The notes under the pieces are model-generated. The model was not told the origin of the DNA and searched no databases. It worked only from the letters and a program-made list of their open reading frames with translations. Of a stretch of DNA of 64,000 nt, positions 22,103-32,484 are shown one piece after another. Position 1 is the stretch's first letter. Each line of letters begins with the position of its first letter. The translations under genes and the position numbers were made by a program. The DNA comes from Stercorarius parasiticus (Eukaryota; Chordata; Aves; Charadriiformes; Stercorariidae). Where the stretch lies: positions 640,356 to 704,355 of the forward strand of contig VWZL01000830.1 of NCBI GenBank assembly GCA_013396915.1, in the 5' to 3' direction.

Positions 22103-25100
22103 ATGCCTTCTGTCACATTGTGACATTTCCTTCTAGATTCTGGGAGATGTAAACCTTTACAAACCTTCTCTTGCCTTCTCAAAATAAAATACTAGAAGCT
22201 TTTTGACATGACTGAATACAAATCCTTTCCCACAGTCATGTCTTGACACCTCTCGTCTCCTGGGAGATCCAGTCCAAACCCACCCTGGCAGCTGATCCCA
22301 CTTTCTGGAGGATAAATGAGGCCAATAGATGGGATACTTCTACAAAACTTTAACTCAAACAATCCATGTCAGCATTGGAGAAGCCACCTAAGAGAGAACA
22401 GCTTCTTTCCAAAGGGAGGGCAGAGTAAGAAGCACAGTGAATGTAGTCACAAGACTTTCACCTCCCAAGTCATCTTCCATGAACCCTGACACTCACTTTG
22501 TCCCTAAGCTGCAAGGTCCCAGGTCCTGTCAGCAAGACATTAAGGCTGCAGCTCCAGCACTTCATGCCTGACAACGGCTCCTAGTCCAGGTAGGGACAGG
22601 ATTGTCAGAGTCCTGCTCTTACCTGCAGACACATTTTAAACTCCAAGTTTTGCTGACTGGAAACTAATGCCTGATTCAGAAAATGAGATTCTTTCAAAGT
22701 GCCAGAAAGTTTATTTATATCTGGTTATAGTTTTATAAACTCCTTGAAATTCAAAAGTTGGAGCTAATTTCAACATTAATTGCCTAAATATTCAGCCAAA
22801 TTGCTTCCCTGCTCCCAAGTCAGAGGGTAAAAAACCAGGCTGATGCATCTCAAGGTTTGCAAACATAATTGCTTTGGCATCCGTAGCTGTGAAATACTGA
22901 CAGCTTTTCATAATATCCAGTCTACTTGAATATTCAAAAGTTAGACTTCAGGGATCACTGGAATTGATGTAGTTTTCTGTCCTTTTTTTTTTTTATGGAT
23001 TTAGCTCTTTTACACCGTAAACTGGACTTTATGCACACTTCCCTCTACTAACGGTGAGATATTTTGACACTGAAAAAATACACACACATGTCTATGTATC
23101 TATCTCATCAATAAAATACTATTACAAACTCAAAATAGGCAACAAGACTCAGACGCAGAAAAAGGGTTAATCTTTACCTTTTAGCTGCTTTTCTAAAAAC
23201 AATTACCTTTCAAGTTCACTGCCATCCTTTAAATATCATTTCTCTACCCTCCAAAAGAGCTACCGGTGATGCTTCCCCCCTCTTTATTCAGCAGTTGGCC
23301 ATAAACTACAAAAGCAAAAAATACAGGATTCTAATTTATAAAATTATAAAATTAGGATTCTAATTTATAATTATATTCCTGTTAGCAAATATACCTACAT
23401 TAAATATTTATTAAACTCTCATTCATCCATTTGTAAGAGATTTCTGTCAATCACAAACACAACATCTCTGTTTTTTGGAGCAGTAAAAGCCGCATTGGTG
23501 ACAAGTACATAAAAATGGATTTTTTGTATACACCTATTCCAGGTTTCTGCTTCGGGGAAGGAAAAGTGAACAGTTTTCCTCTGCCCAGATATATAGTGTA
23601 AACAGTGCAGCTATCTGACAATTTTGGCAGGTATAATTTCCTAAGAAAAGCAAAAGACAGCAGGAATATCTTAAAAGAAATCACAGGGCTGTTCTGCTAG
23701 GTTGAAAACTTCCCAGTAATTCTGAGACTGCCATGCATATTTCCTACAGAAATTTTTATTATTTTTTTTAAAATTAAAATCCTAATCAATTAGCATCTCT
23801 TCCACCTCGCTGCCCCTGGCTAAAACACCACCTCTTTTCCCTAACATACACTACCCACACTTAACAAAGCTGCGGGTTCCCAAGTGTTCTCCCCCTTGAC
23901 ATGTTAAAATGGTTTTTAATAGCTTAGTTTACAACTGAATGCTTATAATTTCCTAACATGTCCTGAGGCATTTTCCTAAACTGTGTCATTATCCCGACAA
24001 GCCTTCAGGGATAGGGCTAAGCAAGGTTTAAAATGTTATCTACAGCTCTCTTTTGGGGTTCTTAAAGAGTTTTCCTAGTTATTTGGGTGCCTAATATCGC
24101 AGAGCGGGGGGAAGTGCTTTTATTTGTTTTTTAATTTGGTATTATCTTTCCACCATATATTTCCCACAACTGGGAAAGTCATCACCCATTTTCATTTGCA
24201 GAAAACCAGTATTTTTTTTATTGCCTGTTTTGTACCTTCTCAAAATGTTCTATCATTAATTTCATAACACCTTCTCCCTTTGAACACTTTTTTCCTTAAG
24301 CGCTTCCTAAATTGCTATTAGGAAGGCTCTTCTCCCTTACTATATGTTTAATCTTTCTAACACTCTACCTCCACTAAATTTTACAAGATTATTGTAAAAC
24401 ATTTCTGAAATGAAAAAAAAATTTAAAAATGACATTTTGTCACATTAATTATAAAACTATTTCAAGTTTTACAGGAGTAATTTTTTTCAATTTATTTTAC
24501 TCTTATTCAGCATCATCTTATTAAAAATGACAGCTATTACACGTCTCACTGTTTCAGTAAGGGAATGGAATCTGCAACCATGGAAAAGCTGTATGCTTGG
24601 GTTTTTCTTCCCCTTCTTGAAAATGCACTGCAGAATTACTCTGAACATCTGGGCATCAAAGGGAACTGGATATTTTTGTGTAGTACAAGTACCTCAGCAA
24701 TGTTATTTTGCCTTCATTTTTATCTTCTTTACAAACTGATAAAAATGGGGATTGCTTCTTTGACATATAGTACACGAATACTAAAAAAAAACAAACAAAA
24801 ACTGTCTCCTGCTTCTGCTTTTGCCTGAATTTGCGTATTTATTTCAAAATGACAGGGTGAACCACAACTGTTGGCCAGACTCAGTGTACCTGGGAGAGTC
24901 ACTGATTAATGTTAAAATCTGTAAATTTATTGAAAATTACAATTAAGGGGTAATCTGGGATTAGAATTCTGACAGAAATGAAAACAGTGCTTTGAAAGAC
25001 ATCTGCAGTTACAGGTGCTCTTGTCTATTTGTTGGTTATATCAGTGGGATTATGCAGCACCCACTCTCACCCAGGACCACACTTTTGGCTCCTTATGCTT

Positions 25101-28100
25101 TTATAGCAGTGCGTGACCATCAAATACCTCAACTTTCTCTACTGATATAGAGCCTGAATATGTCATAAGATGACCATGCCAATGGAGGTCACTCAAGGTA
25201 ACAGAAGAAATATATTCAAGGGCATATTGCATGTTGCGTGGAGCCTGATTTTAAAGACTTGCTCTAGCTCACAGAGGAGCAGCTTCTTCAGTCAAGGGTT
25301 AGCACTGATTTTTCTGAGTAGGTTCTGACTGAGTGTGAAGCCAGCTCCCAGGCATGCCTCTGGGTGGCTGGCACGGAGGTCCCCTTCACAGCAAGCAGGG
25401 GCTGGTGATGTCCTGGAAGAACTGCTCAGAGTTGGAGCTGAGCAGAAGACCCACTCTACAGGGTTCAGTGCTGCTGTGAAGTCCACAAACACAGAAATCC
25501 TGCGTGAGCAACAATATCTGTTCTTTCCCAAAACCCTGCAACAAGCACAGGACAACCTCCCATTCCAGGAATCTGTTTCCTGTGTTTATCCGCTAACTTT
25601 GATTGAAAAGATGTTTCTATAACTTTGTAACACGTCAAAACAGAAGACTGATCCGGATTCCAGTCAGTCAGTCACACACCAAATTAACATCCAAGATAGC
25701 ACCCAGCTCCAAAGAGCATCCGTGGAATTTCGATGTATAAATTCCAGATTTATACTATAGTAATGAATAGAATTCCATGGCCATGTTTGATTTGCAAAGC
25801 TAAAAAACATCCTTCGCCACATTTTTAAACCTATTGAGGTCAATAAAATCACTAAGTGAGAATTAACATTAGTTCTGCAGGTACAAAGCAGAATCACATT
25901 TGAAATTCTCTTTTCTGGTTTTAGGAAACATAAACAACAAAACATAGTAAATAAAATGGAAAATGAAATACAGATCCTAGCCTTAGACAGCCAAGGTTTT
26001 TTTCCCACATAAGATTACTTCTAGTACATTTAAGTTAATAAAACGGAGGTAAACTGTAGGAATAAAAGAAATACTACTCTTATAAATTTAGTGATAATGT
26101 ATCATATTTAGTAGAAGATAGGTTGAGTAATACAGACACCGGGTAATAAGACAAATGAGGTATTTCTACACTTAATACTTTGACTTTTTATTTTCCTTAA
26201 GGACGATTACTGTTCTTGAGTATATGCCAAAACTAGCTACAGCTAACATAATTCTGTTTGGTTCTGAAAATTAAATTATGAAATTTAGTTTTATTTTCAT
26301 TTATGGAGTAGAATAATTTCTCCATTAAAACACACAGACGATTCAAAGTGGACATTGATTAAATATTAATGCAGTTGTGTAATGCAATTAAAAGATCACA
26401 AACCTAGAAACAAAACATTAATGCTCACAAAATATTTTAAAGAGAATAAAATACTCCCTTGAGACAGAAATCCACAATTATTTGCATTATAACTACCAGA
26501 ACAGTATTGCATCTTTTCATAAGATTACAGATTAAATTAAGTTTGTCCAAACTAATTTTTTACATCCAATTGGTTTTCTCACCCATTTAAATAGGATTTT
26601 GGCAGAAGATTCTAACATTTCCTATTCTTAAACTTTGTCATATTAAATTCTATTTAGAAGGTAAGAGACAGCTTAATGAGCTACAGGAGGATTCTTTGAC
26701 CTAATTACTATGACTAGTAATCTTTAACATTTTTCTCCCCAGTTATTGGTTTGTTTCACAGCAGGAGCACAATCAATTTCTCTCCTGTTGGTAGAGGGAT
26801 ATGTATTTCTATCTTCCATGTAAATATTCTTAAATGTTAACGATGATCTAGCAGTTGATTAGCTATATTTATTTATTTATTTCTATCTGAGCTGGAACTA
26901 CTAAATGAATGGAAAGAAGAAAGAAAACAAGCTATAACTGTTAAAGAGGTTGCTGGAAAGTACGCAACAAAGAAAGCATTGACAGCCACTGACATGCAGC
27001 TCCAGCACAAAAATAATTAACACCGGTCAGTGATGAAAGCCACAGGCAGATAATTACTGACAAGCAGAGAAATAAGTGAAGCCCCCTTGCCATTTTAACT
27101 CAACCACCACGACAGCCTCACGGCTGCAGAGCTGCTCGAAGCCCTCTCTCCTGGGCGCTGGCGAAATTCCCAAATGGAGACTTGCTCCATAACTGTCCCT
27201 GGAAAGTCCAATGTAGGAGGCATCATCAAGCTCATTCTTTGGACTTCTAGCCCCAAAGCAGCAGCAAGCAGGAGACTACAGGAGCACTTGTGACACCTGC
27301 CCTGTCTCCATCCTTTGGGGATGGCTCTTCAGAGGCTGCAGCACTCTGGGGCTCTGCAGGAAACCCAAACTCATTCCCCTTGGTGAACCTAGGGAGCGAG
27401 GATCTCTGGTTCTCCTATGCCTGCCCTAATCACCAGCATACACAGCCCTTCTCAGCACTCTTCTTGTGCATTAATTATTTGAAATATTAAACAGACAACT
27501 TCTCACTGAGCTCACTACAGGACGTCCTGCAGCCGAGTGGTTCAGTTCATACCAAGGAGGTGGCACACCTGGGCTTACAGGCACCAAAAAGGGATACGTG
27601 ACTATAACTAGATGCACAATATAAATTAAGTCTATATTTGTTCAGAAATAAACAGGGTGGAGATGTGTTAGATGTATCAACGGGAAGGTGAGAAAAAGAG
27701 CACAACAACAAAACAGGCTTTACAACAAAGGATTTCATTTCAGCTACCCATGCAATATATTAGCTCACTTAGAAACCTTTTCTTCTGTGCCTCTCCTGCA
27801 GAGAAAGCATGTGAAAATAAAACTAGGAGAAATGATCCTGCAAAAAAACACAAGTACAGCCCCCAGCTATTAAAGGCAGTGGAGTCACCAGGCACGACCC
27901 AAGCTGCCACGTGGAGAGAACAGACAGCATAAATCACCTTCACTCCCTACTTACAGTAAATCACTCTTACCCATCTTGACCTCCCACAAATTTGTTTTGC
28001 AAAGCCAAAGTTATACAGCAAGTAATCTAATCTAAGAAAGCCGAGGAACAGCCATACCTGCACGTATAAATAGATCTCTCCAGAAAAACAGTCTAACTTT

Positions 28101-28910
28101 TTACTTTCTCTTGTTAGTGGTCCTGCGCGGATTGATCAGCTCCCGCACAACTATTAAACCTGGTAAAAAAGTCCAGGAAGTTAAAATAATGGCAAATTTT
28201 CTTATGCCTGTCGTTGAGGTTAAAAATATTTCTGTGTGTCACAGAACTACTGACTGATGCCGACACAACTTGTAGCTAACCATCCTTGAAACATTTACTG
28301 GGCTAAAACTTTCAGCATAATAATTTTATATATGCATTAAACAAGATGTTGTAACAGTTCATCACAAGCTTCTTTCTGCTTCATAAAAGAATGTGAAACA
28401 CAGGAAATGAGAAGTCAATTGCTTTTCTCTCCGTAGATGAATGTGTGAGACGCCAAGGTTGTATAACAAATGCACAGCATTCATTCCCTATAAATCAGTA
28501 TCTACAGATTCACAATTTGTGTATTCCCTGAAGCGACAGAAAGGCATGATATGTTTCGAGGTAACATATATTGAATTTGGAAATCAGTCTAAAACGTGGC
28601 TATTAGCAGGCACGTCCAGATACTCACCTTCAGAAGGACTTCACGCTTCTGAATTTGTTCCTCAAACTCTCCCCACTTTCATCATTAAACACTGACTTCT
28701 TAACTGCAATTTATTATGAAACAAAAGCAGCTACTGAGAGAAGCAACTCTTCCATGAATGTCCGTATTAACAACAAATCTCACTAGCTGGGACTGTTAAA
28801 ACATGCAGGTCACAAGGCTTTGCCAGTTTGGAGACTGGCAAAAAAATCTGAACTGTTCCAAATTCCCAGGTCCAGTAGCAGCCCCGAGGCACTGGGAAAC
28901 CCCCACTTAG
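22103..28910. other. Unique AT-rich sequence, no supported gene
   Basis: No recognisable gene. It contains a spaced 17-base duplication (23325-23341 and 23354-23370) and a TTTA repeat near 26866-26883. A conserved-looking island lies at about 26920-27080 (TAATTACTGACAAGCAGAG and similar). Exon-like minus-strand stretches with good donors occur at 22623-22670 and just right of 28628. 25290-25560 is G+C-richer and open on both strands (87 and 95 codons) without resemblance to a known family. Confidence 0.55.
23325..23370. repeat. Spaced direct repeat, 17-base unit x2
   Basis: AGGATTCTAATTTATAA occurs at 23325-23341 and again at 23354-23370, with an AT-rich 12-base spacer that itself repeats AAATTATAA. 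This looks like replication slippage in low-complexity sequence. Confidence 0.8.
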
Positions 28911-29655
28911 AATCATAGAATGGTTCGGGTTGGAAGGGACCTTAAAGGTCATCTAGTTCCAACCCCCCTGCCATGGGCACGGACATCTCCCACTAGATCA
29001 GGTTGCTCAGAGCCCTATCCAGCCTGGCCTTAAAAACTTCCAGGGATGGGGCTTCCATCACCTCTCTGGGCAACCTGTTCCAGTGTCTCACCACCCTCAT
29101 GGTGAAGAACTTCTTCCTAACATCCAGTCTGAATCGACCCATCTCTAGTTTTAATCCATTCCCTCTAGTCCTACCATTACCCAACATCCTAAAAAGTCCC
29201 TCATCAGCTTTCTTGTAGGCCCCCTTAAGATACTGGAAGGCCACAATAAGGTCTCCTCGGAGCCTTCTTTTCTCCAGACTAAACAACCCCAACTCTCTCA
29301 GTCTGTCCTCATAGGAGAGGTGCTCCAACCCTCTCATCATCCTCGTGGCCCTTCTCTGGACATGTTCCAGCACGTCCATATCTTTCTTGTAGTAGGGGCT
29401 CCAGAACTGGACGCAGTACTCCAGGTGGGGTCTCACAAGAGTGGAGTAGAGGGGGAGAATCACCTCCCTCGACCTGCTGGCCACGCTTCTCCTGATGCAG
29501 CCCGGGATACGATTGGCTTTCTGGGCTGCCAGTGCACACTGACGGCTCATGTTGAGTCTCTCGTCCACCAGCACCCCCAAGTCCTTTTCTTCAGGACTGC
29601 TCTCAAGCCAGTCACTGCCCGGCCTATATTGGTCCTTACACTTGGATGTTTCAGA
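28911..29655 (-). mobile_element. CR1 LINE, 5'-truncated, best-preserved ORF
   Basis: Minus-strand CR1. The 3' terminus at 28911 shows AATCATAGAATGGTTCGGG followed by TTGGAAGGGACCTTAAAGG and the ATCTAGTTCCAACCCCCCTG block, all in reverse complement. The 3' untranslated part is about 80 bases. It is followed by an uninterrupted ORF2 C-terminus, and homology fades near 29655 at a segment equivalent to the NPKHKY block of the 21188 copy. The insertion end coincides with a 19-base tandem duplication (29641-29678). Its open frame suggests it is younger than, or has decayed less than, the copies at 21188 and 32032. Confidence 0.97.
28993..29580 (-). pseudogene. CR1 ORF2 C-terminal fragment, uninterrupted
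   Basis: A 195-codon open stretch of CR1 ORF2 downstream of the reverse-transcriptase catalytic core. Blocks in order: [37 protein letters not shown], the [19 protein letters not shown] region, [20 protein letters not shown] and a terminal ALSNLI just before the stop. The first methionine is only a convenient start, because the open frame belongs to a longer ancestral protein and the family blocks continue upstream to about 29640. It lacks the endonuclease and catalytic palm, so it cannot support retrotransposition by itself. Confidence 0.93.
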
Positions 29656-29678
29656 AACACTTGGGTGTTTCAGAACAC
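29641..29678. repeat. 19-base tandem duplication at CR1 5' junction
   Basis: CTTGGATGTTTCAGAAACA (29641-29659) is followed directly by CTTGGGTGTTTCAGAACAC (29660-29678), about 84% identical. The first unit overlaps the last CR1-homologous bases, so the duplication straddles the truncated 5' end of the element. Confidence 0.8.
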
Positions 29679-32031
29679 AATGAGCAGATACTGCTGAAGT
29701 CGCAGGGTACGGCAGCCAGACCTCTGCTAGAAGTTAGCATTGCCACATGAAAGCACCACTTGCCATTTCAAATTCAGGTGGCAATTTTAGAAATTAAGTC
29801 ATTTGAAATCTATTGCAAGAGGTGCCCAATAAAAACTAAGCACGAGTTTATAATTACGTGTTCAGAAGGGACTAATAGATGCTGAAAAATGTGCCTGTTT
29901 TAAACAGGAACCTTCTGACACCAGATCAAACGCCCCAGACCACAGCCCAGTGTGGTCTGGGATCCACAGCCGTGGCCAGCCTTGACGGCCACACTGGAGG
30001 CAGAAAGCTCTGAGCCTTTCAAGACCAAACTGCTCTACGTTTTGACAGACTTTTTCCATCCTGCAGATGCTCATGACAGACTTCAAGACAGCACATTATA
30101 CAAAGCAGAAATTAATTTAGCCTTCAATGTGGTGGAAAAAGCCATGTTTTTATGAATTCTACAAAATGTTTGTAAATGTAAAAATGTTTACCCTTGTGTT
30201 TGCATTACGGTGATTTGAGAGAGACAGGAACAAGCAAAATAAAACCTCCTGAAAACCAGTTTGCTGAGATTTTGATGTGAGTCAGAAAAAAGCTCCATAT
30301 AATGATACTATCAACTTCATCAAAAAAGAAACAGATGTTCATCTCTGTTTCGTGATAGAAGAAATAGGTAACACAGAGCAAAACACAGCTTAGCTCACCA
30401 TTACAAATATAAAATTGCAGGTCTGTTCTCAACATCATCAGAGGAAAACATAAGCCACACTTAGAAAATCCATGGGATAAAATCTATTATTCTTTTGTAA
30501 AGAATGAGATTAATAACTCTCAGGAACTAAGATATGTTTCTAAAAGGAAGAAATAAAAAAAAACCACCACACACCTTCCTCTGTTCTCTCACCACACTAA
30601 ATCCCTCCCTCTCCAGAAGCAGACAATTCCATGTTGGAGTAGAAATTTAGGTACATAAATTAAACTACAGGAAGTTTCATTTCCACCAAGCCATTCCATT
30701 TTGAAGCCTGTGGTTAGCACATTTTTTCCCAACATTATTTTTTTTCAGAAACTTCTGTGCAGAAAATACATGGCAAAACAGAGAAGTCTCTTGGATTATT
30801 TGAAGAAAGAAAATGTAGTCCACAGGCATGCTGTCAAGGTGATTTTTTTATATTTATATACTTTTTTTAAAGCTAGCATATTTGAAATCTACATTCAAGT
30901 GTTTTTCGTTCTCCTGGTTACAGGACTCAAAAACCTTTAATTTAGAGAGAAAAAAAGAGCAAAGTTATTTTTCCATTTCAGAAACCAGAAAGATGTCATA
31001 GTATAAGTGCAAGTTTCTGTCACTGTCGTTGTCCCCACATCCCTCAATCCTAATATTGGTGTTTTCCTTGCAGTGACCTGTAGATTTTCCACTGCGGCCA
31101 GTCTGCATGATGTTCCTTCCTAACCTAAAACTCTTCTTTTTCTTCAAGCTACTCGCCACTGACAGACTCTGGGCTACATCTGGGCTTGTTCTCTACAAAT
31201 TAATTCTTCTTCTGCTAAGGGAAGAGGTGACAGTTGCTATTTGGAGCACAACCAAGTTCCAGCTATCACTTTATTTTTTATATTTCTCCTTCCAGCCTCA
31301 GCTCAAGCTGTTCAGAGAAGAAAGCACTCTTTTCAAAACAAAATCCAAATTTGAGGATGGGTACCAAGTACTGCAATGTCCACACATGTGAGAGTCCTCA
31401 CTACTATTTTTTTAACGGTAGCACACAGCACTCGGAAAGAAGCATCCAGGTATGTCCAGTAGATTATACTTATTTCAGCCTCCAACACTTCAGCAGGTCT
31501 CCATTTCAGCAACTACTTTCCAGCGACTCCCCTTCCCGCATGCTGGTGTCTTCTCCCTCAATATCAGAAAGTTGCATCTTCAAATAAGCGCTGGCAGACA
31601 CCAACCTGCAGACTCCTTGCCATCAGACCCATACTTCACTTAGAGTTCGTTAAAACTGAACCTCTTAAACCAGAGACAGCATACAAACCCTGCTAAATAA
31701 GTTATATTTCATAGTTTGAAAGTAGCTAACTGCTTTATTGTTGAATTAATGGTTTTCTTTTCTTGGTTTTCTCCACATGGCTCACCTCCATGCCAGCCAT
31801 ATAAGAAAACAGGCTTTCTAACATAGAGCTATATAAAAGAAGGTTCGTTTTTCTCTGAATTGCACACACAAGGCAAATAAAGTTCAGACTTAACAACAAT
31901 GCCACACTGTAGCATGGAGTCCAACAAGACCATACCCTAACATCAGAAGAGAGTGCTTGAGATACTGAGTCCATGCCAAGCAGTCTTGTCATCAAAAGAA
32001 ATAAAGCTGTATGTAAAAGCAGCAACAGATA
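29679..32031. other. Unique sequence, no supported gene
   Basis: Nothing recognisable as coding. It contains an 11-base-pair inverted repeat at 29934-29961 and several T-rich tracts (for example 30737-30747). Overlapping frames of 94 and 117 codons at 31107-31587 on the plus strand have low-complexity Ser/Phe/Gln content and no resemblance to a known protein. Confidence 0.6.
29934..29961. repeat. Perfect inverted repeat, 11-bp stem
   Basis: CCCAGACCACA (29934-29944) and TGTGGTCTGGG (29951-29961) are exact reverse complements separated by the 6-base loop GCCCAG. The stem is G+C-rich, in contrast to its AT-rich surroundings. No T-tract follows on either strand that would suggest a Pol III terminator. 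Function is unknown. Confidence 0.9.
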
Positions 32032-32484
32032 GAATCATAAAATGGGTTGGGTTGGAAGGGACCTTTCAAGGTCATCTAGTCCAACCCCCCTGCAGTAAGC
32101 AGGGACATCTTCAACAGGTCAGATTGCTCAGAGCCTCATCAAGCCTGGCCTTGAATGTCTCCAGGGATGGGGCCTCCACCACCTCTCTGGGCAACCTGTT
32201 CCAGTGTCTCACCACCCTCATCGTAAAGAACTTCTTCCTATTGTCCAATCTAAACCTACCCTGCTCTAGTTTAAAACCATTGCCCCTCGTCCTGTCGCTA
32301 CATGTCCTTGCAAACAGCCCCTCCCCAGCTTTCTTATAGGCCCCTTCAGGTACTGGAAGGCCGCTATAAGTCTCCCCGGAGCCTTCTCTTCTCCAGGCTG
32401 AACAACCCCAACTCTCTCAGCCTGTCCTCACAGGAGAGGTGCTCCAGCCCTCTGATCATCTTCGCGGCCCTCCTCTGGATCTGC
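32032..32484 (-). mobile_element. CR1 LINE, short 5'-truncated copy
   Basis: Minus-strand CR1 3' end. 32032 begins AGAATCATAAAATGGGTTGG, followed by GGAAGGGACC and ATCTAGTCCAACCCCC in reverse complement. Moving right there are the conserved GGGCAACCTGTTCCAGTGTC segment, a CCCCTCGTCCT block, and the GAGAGGTGCTCCAGCCC block (coding GLEHLS on the minus strand). Homology stops near 32484. Compared with the copies at 21188 and 28911, single-base losses near 32342 (GGCCCCTT) and 32371 (ATAAGTCTCC instead of ATAAGGTCTCC) break the ORF2 frame twice. Confidence 0.96.
32115..32484 (-). pseudogene. CR1 ORF2 C-terminal remnant, two frameshifts
   Basis: The last 120 or so codons of CR1 ORF2, without any catalytic part. 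Translated in pieces on the minus strand it shows [21 protein letters not shown], then (after the two single-base deletions near 32371 and 32342) [13 protein letters not shown] and NRLPRE-type blocks. The 3' end lies near the start of the 3' untranslated segment at about 32110. It is non-functional. Confidence 0.85.

Noticed and set aside
29003..29697. Plus-strand frames of 71 and 125 codons
   Set aside because: They are antisense of the CR1 ORF2 fragment at 28993-29580 and its upstream part.
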